DNA of 64,000 nucleotides. Source: Mycolicibacterium rhodesiae JS60 (GTDB taxonomy: Bacteria > Actinomycetota > Actinomycetes > Mycobacteriales > Mycobacteriaceae). Positions within the stretch are counted from its first letter, which is position 1. Every line of letters begins with the position of its first letter. The translations under genes were made by a program, and so were the position numbers. Positions 28,946-36,698 of the stretch are shown in pieces. Below the pieces are notes generated by a model. It saw nothing but the letters and a program-made list of their open reading frames with translations, made no database searches and was not told the origin of the DNA. The DNA lies in assembly GCA_000230935.2 (NCBI GenBank), contig AGIQ01000002.1, positions 1 to 64,000 on the forward strand, written 5' to 3'.

Positions 28946-29622
28946 GCTTGGTTCCTTTCCAGTTTGCGGGTGTATTCGGTTGATGGGATGTGTTCGGCGA
29001 GAACTAGTTTCGGTTGGCAGTTGCAGCCCTTGTGCGATTGGAAGGGGTGGGCTTTGGGCCAGATCCGGCCTTCGCGCCACCACCAGCGGCACAGTTGGCA
29101 GGGGTCGGCGTCCATCTGCCGGGTCCAGCCCTCGACGAGCGGTTGGGCGGCCATGACGTCGATGCTGAACTGTTGTGCGGTCTCCAGGGGTTCGGAGTGC
29201 GCGAGCCGCTCGAATCGCAGGCCGGCTGTCCGCACGGGATCAGGTTGCGCGGCCGAGCCAGGTTCGACCGGCGATTCTGTGGGCAGGACCTGAACAAGCT
29301 GCTTTTCACGGTTGACCGTGGCAAGGTCGTCGAGGATGGTGCGGGCGGCCAGGGTCAGGCGGTCGGTGTCGTCGCGCGGTGACAGGCCCACGGTGGGGGT
29401 GGGATTGCCGGTGGCGTGTTCGATCTGCGCGGAGATGAACGCGTCGGCCAGGGTGGAGGCGGCGGCGTTGGCCGTGGCGACCGCGGCCGCGATGAGCTGT
29501 TCAGCCTCCGTGGTGGCGATCTGGCCGGCTTGGAGCGCGGCCCAGATGGCGGCGACTTGAGTCACGGTTCCGGCGGCCAGGCTCTCGGTCTGGGCCTGGT
29601 ATTGCTCGACGAGATCACTCAC
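28942..29622 (-). CDS. MuF-like minor head protein
   Basis: A 226-residue minor capsid protein. The N-terminal half is helical and Ala-rich. The C-terminal half carries a Cys/His motif ADPCQLCRWWW, then HPFQSHKGCNCQPKLV, the CxxC-H-CxC pattern of the MuF/SPP1 gp7 family, which sits inside the head near the portal and can bind zinc. It lies between portal and scaffold, as in SPP1-type phages, with 4-nt overlaps on both sides. Confidence 0.72.
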   Translation of the reverse strand: MSDLVEQYQAQTESLAAGTVTQVAAIWAALQAGQIATTEAEQLIAAAVATANAAASTLADAFISAQIEHATGNPTPTVGLSPRDDTDRLTLAARTILDDLATVNREKQLVQVLPTESPVEPGSAAQPDPVRTAGLRFERLAHSEPLETAQQFSIDVMAAQPLVEGWTRQMDADPCQLCRWWWREGRIWPKAHPFQSHKGCNCQPKLVLAEHIPSTEYTRKLERNQA

Positions 29623-30956
29623 GCGGACCTCACCAGGTTGATGCCGGCCGTGTCGAGGGATTCGGCCCGGCGTGCGGTGCGAATCGCGGTGATCTCGTCA
29701 TCGGAGTAACCGAGCTTGGCCAGCGCATACGAACTCGGCAGTAGGCCGGCCTGGTACAGCTTGACCACCGCGTCGGCCTCCTGGGCCACCGAGCGGGTGG
29801 CGGCGTCGGCCCATTGCACGCGCACGTCGTCGATCAGGGCGGGGTCACGGCCATCCCGGACGGCGATCATGAGGCGGGCGACTTGTTCCCATGCCCGGCC
29901 GAAAGTCTGCTGTCGGGCTTCGGCACGCGCGGTTAGTGACGCTTCGGCGGCGCGCAGGGCGTCGGCGGATGCGGGGTTGTCGGTGAACACCCCGACGTAG
30001 TGGGCGGGCAGTGTGGACACGGCCATGATCTGGCCGAGGATGACCCGCACCGACGCTTCATAGCCGGAGAGGTCGGCGGCGTCGAGCTGGCCGAACTTCG
30101 CGGCGTCCTGCTCAGCGATCATGGCCCGGTTGCCTTCGGGGATCGGGTTGACCTCGGTCATCACCGGCTGGTTGTCGTCGTCGAGGACCGGGTTGCCGTC
30201 GTCGTCGAGCACTGGTTCCTCGGTCAGCTCGATTCCGGTGGCCCACCGTCTTGGCCGGCCCACGTATTCGGAGGTGACCATCATGTCGGCCAGGCTCTTG
30301 TTCAGTGCGTCGACCAGGGGTTTGAGGTCGTCGATCTCGCTGCTTCCCCAGTCCCCGATGATGCGGTCGGTGTTGCGCAGGTTGACCACCGGGACCACGC
30401 CGAGCGGGTTGGTGATCTCGTCTATGGTGTCGAAGCCTTGAATGGCCCCGGTCTGGTTGGCCCGCAGCCGCAGAATCCGATCGGGCAGGTACAGGACGGC
30501 TTCGGTGGTGTTGGCCTCCCTGTCATCCCAGCGTTTGATGCCCGCGGTGATCTGGCGGGTTCCCGGATCGGTCAGGACCGCAACCTGATTAGCTGACTCG
30601 ACGGTGACCTTGGGCCGGCCGAACTGGTCAGCCCACACCAGGGCGTAGGAGTCGCCGAGCAACAGTGCCTCGCGGTGGGCGACACCGCTGGTCTGGTCCA
30701 GGTCGTTGCGGATCCAATCGGCCCACAGTTCGGTGTCCCCGGTGAATCCGGTGATGCGCAGCCGCTCCGCCAAGGCGGTCACCGCCAGGCGGGGGATGTT
30801 CGAGGCCATGATGCCGAACCTGTTGCCCAGCGCGGTCTTTGCCTCGGGCGACAGGAACGCCAGGGGTTGGGTGCCGGTGTAGTAGCGGTCCAGGTCGGCA
30901 TACCGTGCCAGCGGGGCGTTGAGGCGCTGGATCAGCAGGGTCAGTAGGTCAGTCAT
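29619..30956 (-). CDS. Portal protein, SPP1 gp6/A118 type
   Basis: A 445-residue portal, the dodecameric gate at the head vertex through which DNA is pumped. It starts at ATG 30956 (MTDLLTLLIQRLN), overlapping the terminase stop by 4 nt. Family blocks include DRYYTGTQPLAFLSPEAK, LGDSYALVWAD, GDWGSSEIDDLKPLVDALNK and SALP-type ending regions such as STLPAHYVGVFTDNPASADA with the following helical crown. A longer open frame upstream lies in the terminase gene in another frame and is not used. Confidence 0.85.
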   Translation of the reverse strand: MTDLLTLLIQRLNAPLARYADLDRYYTGTQPLAFLSPEAKTALGNRFGIMASNIPRLAVTALAERLRITGFTGDTELWADWIRNDLDQTSGVAHREALLLGDSYALVWADQFGRPKVTVESANQVAVLTDPGTRQITAGIKRWDDREANTTEAVLYLPDRILRLRANQTGAIQGFDTIDEITNPLGVVPVVNLRNTDRIIGDWGSSEIDDLKPLVDALNKSLADMMVTSEYVGRPRRWATGIELTEEPVLDDDGNPVLDDDNQPVMTEVNPIPEGNRAMIAEQDAAKFGQLDAADLSGYEASVRVILGQIMAVSTLPAHYVGVFTDNPASADALRAAEASLTARAEARQQTFGRAWEQVARLMIAVRDGRDPALIDDVRVQWADAATRSVAQEADAVVKLYQAGLLPSSYALAKLGYSDDEITAIRTARRAESLDTAGINLVRSA

Positions 30957-32428
30957 GATGCGAAACTCCTTGTCTTTCTGCGTTTCTTGTGGGTTGCGCG
31001 CCAGGTGGCGCGACTGTGGGCCATGACCAGGCAGGCGGCCAGGTCGATCTTGGGGGCGGTGCGGGATCGGGATTGCTTGGCCAGCCGAAGCCCGCGGGCG
31101 TCCTCGACGATCACTGCGGCACCGACGTGGGCGGTCAGCCGCGGATCCCCGGAGTGCGTCATGCGGCCGTTGACCGCGGCGCTGTAGAGGTCGGTGGTGG
31201 CCGCGGTCAGTCGTGCTGGGGAGTGCGGGAACTCGACGACGGGCAGCTTCTCGGCTTCCAGGGCTTGCAGGGTGCGGGTCCAGCGGAACGGGTCGGCGAT
31301 GATCTCGACGACCTGCCAGCGCCGGCACGCCGCCCGGATGGTGTCCTCGACATCGGCGATGGGCACTCGGTAGTCCTCGTCCTTGCGGTGCGGGCGTTCC
31401 CACACACCGAGGACATCGAAATGTGGTTCGGGCGAGACGGTCCCGACGAGTAGGGCGGTGGTGTCATCGGAGAACGATCCGTCGAGGGCGATGACGACTT
31501 CGGCGCGGTCCGGGACGCCGGCACCCGTGTCCAGATCCGCCCAGACTTCGGAGGGCAGGAACTTCCCCTCGGTGTCGGCGGCGAGCTGACACAGCCGGGC
31601 ACGCCGGAACGTCGACTCGCGGGTCTTGGGCGGCATCAGCGCATGCAGAGCGTCGCGATGCAAGAAGTCGTCGAGTGCCGGGTTGGCCAACTCCCAGCAA
31701 TGCTGGCAGTCCACCGGGTGATCCTCGAAGCCGGCCGCGGAGAACTCCCGCCACACCAACGACGTGTCGTCGGGGTGCTCGGCGGCATACGCCCGCAGAT
31801 CGAGAAGCACCTGATCCTCAAGGTTCGGGCCCGGCGTGCCGATGGCCACCAACGTCGAGCGTTCCCGCTTGCCCTGCGCCAGCGTCAGCACCTCATACGA
31901 ATCCCTGTTGGCCACGCCGGCCTCGTCGAGGATCGCCAGGGTGTAGTCCAGCCCCTCAAGGCGTTTCGGTTCGGCTGGCAGGCAGTGAAACTGGGCGTCA
32001 CGCGAGGGGATCACCAAACGCTCTTTGAACACCTGGCAGCGCGCTCCCAGGTGATCGTCGAGTTCGACCATGCGCCGGGCGATCCCGAACACGATGCCGG
32101 CCTGGCGCTCATCGACGGCGACCACACAGACCGTGGCACCCTCACCGCCGGTGAACAACTCGTACAGCCCCCACGCGGCCATCAGGCTCGACTTGCCCTG
32201 ACCGCGGGGCAGCATCCACCCGGCCGTGCGCGGCTGCGGGTCGGTGTCGAGGACCGAGCCGACGAGATCGCGCTGCCAGGTCCGCAGCTTCAACGGCGAC
32301 CGCGCGCCGGTGCCCTTGGGCACCTTGACGAACTTGCGGCAGAAACTCGCGAACCGAGCAGAGCCCACCGATCGCGGCCGCCACGGCAGCGGCGAAGGGT
32401 CGACGGACGCCTTGGGGCCGGCCTTCAC
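30953..32428 (-). CDS. Terminase large subunit
   Basis: A 491-residue packaging motor. The ATPase half has an atypical Walker A in MLPRGQGKSSLMAAW and Walker B LAILDEAG (Asp-Glu); the C-terminal nuclease half has VVIALDGSFSDDTTALL (first acidic residue), IADPFRW, and a terminal KIDLAACLVMAHSRA helix. The GTG at 32428 (VKAGPKASVDP) overlaps the HNH stop by 4 nt. It would cut and pump DNA into the element's own capsid through the portal. The recognition subunit is not obvious; see the HNH entry. Confidence 0.87.
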   Translation of the reverse strand: MKAGPKASVDPSPLPWRPRSVGSARFASFCRKFVKVPKGTGARSPLKLRTWQRDLVGSVLDTDPQPRTAGWMLPRGQGKSSLMAAWGLYELFTGGEGATVCVVAVDERQAGIVFGIARRMVELDDHLGARCQVFKERLVIPSRDAQFHCLPAEPKRLEGLDYTLAILDEAGVANRDSYEVLTLAQGKRERSTLVAIGTPGPNLEDQVLLDLRAYAAEHPDDTSLVWREFSAAGFEDHPVDCQHCWELANPALDDFLHRDALHALMPPKTRESTFRRARLCQLAADTEGKFLPSEVWADLDTGAGVPDRAEVVIALDGSFSDDTTALLVGTVSPEPHFDVLGVWERPHRKDEDYRVPIADVEDTIRAACRRWQVVEIIADPFRWTRTLQALEAEKLPVVEFPHSPARLTAATTDLYSAAVNGRMTHSGDPRLTAHVGAAVIVEDARGLRLAKQSRSRTAPKIDLAACLVMAHSRATWRATHKKRRKTRSFAS

Positions 32429-32925
32429 ACATACCCCCCAGGGGTGTGTAACGCCCCCTGCGCCTTGGCGTCGCGGCTGGTCAGGGGCTCGGATGGGGCC
32501 TCTCCCCTGGTCAGCAAGGCGCGTTCGGCGGCGGCGATGCGTTCGCGGCCGGCGCGGGTGGGTCGGCGGCGGTAGGTGGCGGTGAGGGCGGCCAGGACGC
32601 GGCGCACATCGGCGGCGGTGAACCCGGTGTTGCCGCGCAGGGAGTTGCACGACCGGCAGCGCACGGCGACGTTCTCGATGGCGTGGACCAGCTCGGGGGC
32701 GACGCTCTTGGGGATGATGTGGTCGGCGGTCAGGTCGCTGCTGGAGTCGCAGTCGTCGCACCAGGGCTGTTGGCGGCGTGCCTCTGCGGACAGGGCGCGC
32801 CAGCGTGGGTCGTGTGCGGCTTGGCCGTGGCTGCGGCGTGCGGTGCGGTTGTTCTTCAACCGGTGGTCGTGGCAGCGGGAGCCGGTGGCGGGGGTGCCGC
32901 AGACGACGCAGGGTTTGAGGGTCAC
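32425..32925 (-). CDS. HNH endonuclease
   Basis: A 166-residue HNH nuclease of the phage terminase-associated type. Two zinc pairs (CVVCG at the N-terminus; CDDC and CRSCN around the core) frame the catalytic LTADHIIPKS segment followed by ENVAVRCRSCN. HNH proteins beside the large terminase are needed for cos cleavage in several HK97-like phages, so a cos-type packaging signal would be expected nearby. It overlaps both neighbours by 4 nt. Confidence 0.88.
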   Translation of the reverse strand: MTLKPCVVCGTPATGSRCHDHRLKNNRTARRSHGQAAHDPRWRALSAEARRQQPWCDDCDSSSDLTADHIIPKSVAPELVHAIENVAVRCRSCNSLRGNTGFTAADVRRVLAALTATYRRRPTRAGRERIAAAERALLTRGEAPSEPLTSRDAKAQGALHTPGGYV

Positions 32926-33182
32926 GGGCGGCCCTGTCGTCGGTTGTCCCAGGTTGCGCGTTGCTGGTCGAGTTGGTTGAAGGCGTTCAGCAAATAGCCG
33001 GCGAGTTCGACGAGGCCGGCCGGTGTGAGGTTCAGCGCGAAGGGTCCGCGGTCGGTGGTGAGTTCGACGCGGAACCCTTCGTCGACGTAGCCCTCGGCAT
33101 CAATCTGCTCGGACTGGCCGTAGCGGATGGCGATGCGGTCGGGGGTCAGGTCGATGCAGTCGGCGGGATCGAAGTCGGTCAT
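32922..33182 (-). CDS. Small acidic protein between helicase and HNH genes, unknown
   Basis: An 86-residue acidic protein: ECxDLT-like start (DPADCIDLTPDRIAIRYG) and a C-terminal helix LTPAGLVELAGYLLNAFNQL. ATG 33182 has a strong AAAGGAGA site; an upstream ATG at 33239 overlaps the helicase stop and could add 19 residues. It occupies the place where a small terminase is often found, but it shows no HTH or other TerS feature. Function not recognised. Confidence 0.6.
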   Translation of the reverse strand: MTDFDPADCIDLTPDRIAIRYGQSEQIDAEGYVDEGFRVELTTDRGPFALNLTPAGLVELAGYLLNAFNQLDQQRATWDNRRQGRP

Positions 33183-33235
33183 GGGGGTCTCCTTTGTCCA
33201 GTAGCCCTCGGGTACGAAGATGACGCGGCGGCGGC

Positions 33236-34627
33236 TCATGACGCCACCTGTTGTTTGCTGCATGAGAGGTGGGTGCCGCCTTGGCCGCTGGTGATGCGGC
33301 CGTGGCAGACCGGGCATTCGGGGTAGCTGGTGAGGTCGATGCCGCGGATGGTGCGGTGGCGCTCCCGGCCGGGCTTGGGCGTGGCGGCGGGGATCTTCGT
33401 GGGCATTGCGGCGGGTGATGGTGCAGTGGCGCCACCAGTCGCGCCACTCTCGGGGGTGTGGCGCGACTGTGAATCTGGCTCAGTCGCGCCATCGCGTTTT
33501 ACCTGGTCGGGCTCAGTCGCGCCAGTCGCGCCACGTTCTTGAGTGTGGGGGTGGCCCAACTGTGAAGTGGCGCCACTGGGAAGCTCCCATGTGGACACCC
33601 GCGGGAAGTTTGACGAGCGGTCGAGCACGCCAAGTTTCTGCTTTGCCCGCTGGAGCGTACGTTCGGTGATCTTCTCTTTGGCGGCGTCTGTCTTGATGAC
33701 CTTGGAGGGTGTCGGTCCGTTAGCTGTGAGGTAGTCCTCCAGCCAGTGGGCGGCGGCGGTGCGCTCGTCGTCGTCATGGTCTGGCGTCCGGTTGATGATG
33801 TCGCCGACCGAGGTGTCGGACGCGCCGAGGTCGATGACGCGGGCAACCTCGGCGGGGCCGTCGTCGGTCGGGACCGAGGTGTTCTCCAGCCGGAAGGCGA
33901 AGGACTCCGCGCCGGGTGGCGCGTAGTTGCCTTTGTCTTGGCTGACGACTACGCGGCCCTCGTCTTCAGCAAAGAGGAACACCGAGCGGACGGCGTCGCG
34001 GAAGGCGTGGGAACCGCTCATCTTGTCTGAGGGGTTGCCTGCTCCTTTGCCGAAGTGGCGGACGAACATCACGACGGCGCTGGTGTCGGCAGCGAGTCGG
34101 GCCAGGGCGTCAACCGCGGCACGGACGTCGGCCTCCCGGTGGAGATCCCCGGTCATGGTCGAGGCGATTGGGTCGATGATCACCAGGGCTGCGCCGCTGG
34201 CCGTGATGGCGTCACGGAAGGTGTCGGCGTCCAGGGGCAGCAACGGAGTGACTTCGCCGCCGGTGACGGTTGAGCTGATGCCGAGCCTGCCGACCATGCC
34301 CATGTCTGCGCGGGCGGCGAGCAGGCGTGGCACGAGGACCGGACCCCAGGCGTCTTCACCCGACCAGATCAGTGTTGGTCGTGGGGTTCCATGGTGCTGG
34401 CCTGGCAGTGTTCCTCGGGATAGCTGGGCGGCCAGGTGCAGCGCGTAGGTGGTCTTGCCGGTGCCGCCGCGGCCGGCTAGTGCGGACACGGTTCCGACTG
34501 GTATGCGGTTCTCCCACAACCAGATTTGCCGCTCGGGGCGGATTGTGGAGGCCCACTCGATGTGGGCCTGACGGCCGGGGGGCCGCGTCTGAGACGCGAC
34601 CCCCTCGGCGTGATTGTTGTCAGGCAA
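33236..34627 (-). CDS. RepA-like hexameric helicase/AAA ATPase
   Basis: A 463-residue protein. Residues 45-260 are a RecA-fold ATPase of the RepA/DnaB-like group: Walker A LAGRGGTGKTTYALHLAAQL, Walker B ALVIIDPIAS, and MFVRHFGKGAG. Next is a winged-helix-like segment (VIKTDAAKEKITERTLQRAK) and a low-complexity GATGATEPD region, then a zinc motif CPVCHG with a later HLSC. In satellites and phiRv-type elements such proteins drive replication after excision, so an origin may lie in or near this gene. No separate primase domain is seen. Confidence 0.8.
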   Translation of the reverse strand: MPDNNHAEGVASQTRPPGRQAHIEWASTIRPERQIWLWENRIPVGTVSALAGRGGTGKTTYALHLAAQLSRGTLPGQHHGTPRPTLIWSGEDAWGPVLVPRLLAARADMGMVGRLGISSTVTGGEVTPLLPLDADTFRDAITASGAALVIIDPIASTMTGDLHREADVRAAVDALARLAADTSAVVMFVRHFGKGAGNPSDKMSGSHAFRDAVRSVFLFAEDEGRVVVSQDKGNYAPPGAESFAFRLENTSVPTDDGPAEVARVIDLGASDTSVGDIINRTPDHDDDERTAAAHWLEDYLTANGPTPSKVIKTDAAKEKITERTLQRAKQKLGVLDRSSNFPRVSTWELPSGATSQLGHPHTQERGATGATEPDQVKRDGATEPDSQSRHTPESGATGGATAPSPAAMPTKIPAATPKPGRERHRTIRGIDLTSYPECPVCHGRITSGQGGTHLSCSKQQVAS

Positions 34628-34829
34628 CCTTGCTCTCCTGTCGTGCTTCGTGGAAGCCCTTGGTGTAGCCGGTTTTCCAGCCGTCGCGGTATCCGGTGCG
34701 GTAGCCGCTGCCGCGGATCAACCGAGGCGCCGGACAGGGTGGGGTGATGATCCAGTCGGCGTAGTACGCGCATGTGCAGTCGGTGCCGTACGCGCAACGG
34801 CCGCAGGGATTCTCCTCGGTCGTCGTCAT
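34620..34829 (-). CDS. Small Cys-rich protein with a GX3 repeat
   Basis: A 69-residue protein. The N-terminal half holds five Cys (CGRCAYGTDCTCAYYADW and PPCPAP), suggesting a metal site. The C-terminal half is a run with Gly at every fourth residue and an aromatic before or after it: GYRTGYRDGWKTGYTKGF. A similar four-residue GX3 rhythm is known from the eukaryotic Yae1/Lto1 proteins, where it forms a helical hairpin. Overlaps of 8 nt (helicase) and 4 nt (next gene) mark it as a real operon member. Function unknown. Confidence 0.65.
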   Translation of the reverse strand: MTTTEENPCGRCAYGTDCTCAYYADWIITPPCPAPRLIRGSGYRTGYRDGWKTGYTKGFHEARQESKVA

Positions 34830-35200
34830 CGGACGGCCTCGATCTCCTTGGCGACGGCTACCAGGTGCTCGGCGAGCTGCCGGGCCTCGGCCGCGGTGAG
34901 CTTGCAGGAATCGTCGAGCACGCCGTTGCCTCGGCTAGCGAGCTTGAAATGCAGGTACACGCACGGCCGCTGATTGAAGCCCTGGTAGGCGCATGGTCCG
35001 ATAACCGACGGCCAGAACCGGTACGTGCCGGGCTCCTCGGCAGGGTTGACTTCCACATCTTCGAGCGACGGCTCGACGTAGTGGGAGCACCCCCAACAAT
35101 TCTGGTCGTGGCGCGAGGTCGCGTTGGTGTGACCGTCCTCGTCGGTGCACCATGGGGCGCATTCGACCGCTCGGATTGTAGGGAATGGGGCCTCGCTCAC
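34826..35200 (-). CDS. Cys/His-rich small protein, possibly DUF6907-like
   Basis: A 124-residue protein starting at GTG 35200, overlapping the next upstream gene by 4 nt. The N-terminal ECAPWCTDEDGH block and the later QNCWGCSH resemble the metal-binding start of actinobacterial DUF6907 proteins common in phages and conjugative elements; the C-terminal helix is LTAAEARQLAEHLVAVAKEI. The central strand VYLHFKLASRGNG is typical of that group. The role is unknown. Confidence 0.65.
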   Translation of the reverse strand: MSEAPFPTIRAVECAPWCTDEDGHTNATSRHDQNCWGCSHYVEPSLEDVEVNPAEEPGTYRFWPSVIGPCAYQGFNQRPCVYLHFKLASRGNGVLDDSCKLTAAEARQLAEHLVAVAKEIEAVR

Positions 35201-35481
35201 CGTCGAGCCTCCGCGTCGAATGGGACGGAGAGCTGGTTGATGGCGTGGGTGACCTTCTGGCTCAGCTGGATCAGGCGGGTTCGGCGCGTAGGGTGATCGG
35301 GGCTGTCGCGGATCATGCGTTCGAGGTCGATGCGTACTTGCTCCAGGTCCTCGATGATGTTGGCCCGGAGTGCGGCGCCCGGATGCGGGGCGGCTGTGCA
35401 CCGGCGGCTGTGCCGGCCGATCGCGTTGCAGCACCCGTAATACGTGCTGTCGACCGGATACGGGTTGGTGTCGTGTGTCAT
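35197..35481 (-). CDS. Small phage-type protein with Cys pair and coiled coil
   Basis: A 94-residue protein. The N-terminus has YYGCCNAIGRHSRRC (possible metal site), the rest is helical and likely coiled coil (LRANIIEDLEQVRIDLERMI). It overlaps both neighbours by 4 nt. This type of CCxxxxxxxxxxC start is frequent in actinobacteriophage accessory proteins. No function can be assigned. Confidence 0.6.
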   Translation of the reverse strand: MTHDTNPYPVDSTYYGCCNAIGRHSRRCTAAPHPGAALRANIIEDLEQVRIDLERMIRDSPDHPTRRTRLIQLSQKVTHAINQLSVPFDAEARR

Positions 35482-35711
35482 CGGTCCGACTCCTCGTTGT
35501 CGCCGAGGTCGTCGGCCAGGTACTCGATGCGGTCGGCGAGGTCCTGGAGTCCGTCGACAATCTCGGCGATCTCCCGGCGGTGATCGGGGTCGACGTATCG
35601 GTAGATGTCGGTCAGGTGCTCGATCGTGCTGTCGGCGGCGTCCTTGGCCTCGCCCAGGTTGTGGACGACGGTGGCAGCTGCCTCGTCGATGGTGTCGGGG
35701 TTGTCTGGCAT
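35478..35711 (-). CDS. Small acidic helical protein, unknown
   Basis: A 77-residue, strongly acidic, fully helical protein (EAKDAADSTIEHLTDIY, then IVDGLQDLADRIEYLADDLG) with heptad spacing. ATG 35711 has GAAGGGAA upstream; an open frame continues farther upstream without a credible start. It overlaps the next gene by 4 nt. Such acidic coiled-coil proteins may bind a host or helper-phage protein, but nothing specific can be said. Confidence 0.6.
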   Translation of the reverse strand: MPDNPDTIDEAAATVVHNLGEAKDAADSTIEHLTDIYRYVDPDHRREIAEIVDGLQDLADRIEYLADDLGDNEESDR

Positions 35712-35803
35712 GATGGGTGTTCCCTTCTGATTCCTGTTGGTGGGGTGAGCTGTTGAAGGCCCTGGGGTTGCAGCCCTGGGGCCTTCACTCGTTGTGGTGG
35801 CCA

Positions 35804-36010
35804 TCAAGCAGCACCTCTGGGGTCGTCGGTACGCTGCATGGTGTTGGCGTCGAGGTAGTCCCGTACGTCGGACCACCGGTAAATCACCTTGCGTGGACCA
35901 ACTTTCACGAATTTTGGTCCTATGCCGCGATATCTCATTTGCGCTAGGCCCGCCTCTGTGGTGTGTAGGTAGGCGGCGACTTCTTTCGAGGTTGCGGTGT
36001 CGTTCGTCAT
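35804..36010 (-). CDS. xis: Excisionase/AlpA-like HTH protein
   Basis: A 68-residue MerR-like winged-helix protein: TSKEVAAYLHTTEAGLAQMRYRGIGPKFVKVG, then YRWSDVRDYLDA, the classic HTH_17 pattern of excisionases and AlpA activators. ATG 36010 has a strong GGAGGAGG site. It is the first gene of the leftward operon and diverges from the repressor, so it likely switches excision and perhaps early transcription. In phage-inducible islands an AlpA protein holds the same place. Confidence 0.85.
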   Translation of the reverse strand: MTNDTATSKEVAAYLHTTEAGLAQMRYRGIGPKFVKVGPRKVIYRWSDVRDYLDANTMQRTDDPRGAA

Positions 36011-36093
36011 TGCTCTGGTTCACCTCCTCCTCTCGGGTGCTCGGGCGTTGTCCACACGGCATTGCGGCGTCGTCTCGTCGCGCTGCCTTTAGT

Positions 36094-36130
36094 TGTAACC
36101 GTACTGTCTAAAGATGGCAGTACGGTTACA
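36094..36130. promoter_or_regulatory. Perfect palindromic operator between xis and repressor
   Basis: TGTAACCGTACTG (36094-36106) and its exact complement CAGTACGGTTACA (36118-36130) are separated by 11 nt. A 13-bp perfect inverted repeat in the divergent promoter region of an Xis/repressor pair is most simply the operator of the repressor at 36195. A TTGACT-like -35 for the repressor lies at 36168-36173. Confidence 0.75.
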
Positions 36131-36194
36131 GAAGATCACACACGCTCTCGCCTGTCAAGGATGGCGGTTGACTGCGATCTTTTGACAGTCCACT

Positions 36195-36698
36195 ATGGGC
36201 GGCATGGTAGGTAAGGAATCGACCCGTGGTCCGACTGCGGACACCGTGGCGGCGAACCTCACGGCGGTACGTGAAGCGCACAACCTGAACTACACACAGG
36301 TATCGGACCGATTGGCGGCCGTCGGCTGGTCGATCAGCGCGGTCGGGATCCGCCGAATCGAGTCAGGAGAACGCCGCGTAGACGTCGATGATCTGGTGGC
36401 TTTAGCTGCCGCCCTTGATGTCTCACCCGCAACACTGTTAGTTCCAGGCAGCTCTCACGGGGATTGCATCGTCGAGGCAACGGGTCTCAACGAGTCAATC
36501 GAGGTCGAATTCCTGTGGGCTTGGGTAACTGCCTCGCAACCGCTACCCGATACCGTCTCAATGTTTGATTTCTGGGCATCGGCACTGCCGTTGTTCCTCA
36601 GAAAGCGATTCGTTGAAGAGATGGAGAAGCACAACAAGGTGTTGCCGCCGTCGGCACTACTTCGACTGCGTGAGACGGTGCGCGATGGCGACGATTGA
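36195..36698 (+). CDS. Xre/CI-type repressor
   Basis: A 167-residue protein. Residues 20-75 form an Xre HTH (LTAVREAHNLNYTQVSDRLA, then GIRRIESGERRVDVDDLVALAAAL DVSP, written in parts); the rest is a helical oligomerisation part with several Trp. The start is ATG 36195 or 36204. It probably keeps the leftward operon silent by binding 36094-36130. There is no Ser-Lys peptidase motif of SOS-cleaved CI proteins, so induction is more likely by an anti-repressor, as in helper-controlled satellites, than by self-cleavage. Its last 14 nt overlap the integrase start. Confidence 0.8.
   Translation: MGGMVGKESTRGPTADTVAANLTAVREAHNLNYTQVSDRLAAVGWSISAVGIRRIESGERRVDVDDLVALAAALDVSPATLLVPGSSHGDCIVEATGLNESIEVEFLWAWVTASQPLPDTVSMFDFWASALPLFLRKRFVEEMEKHNKVLPPSALLRLRETVRDGDD

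Noticed and set aside
32429..32761. Extended N-terminus of the large terminase
   Set aside because: The extension lies inside the HNH gene and is Arg/Pro-rich; GTG 32428 with a 4-nt overlap is the likely start.
36191..36196. CACTAT as a -10 for a leaderless repressor mRNA from 36204
   Set aside because: Spacing to TTGACT is right (17 nt) but it does not match TANNNT, so it is not listed as a promoter.
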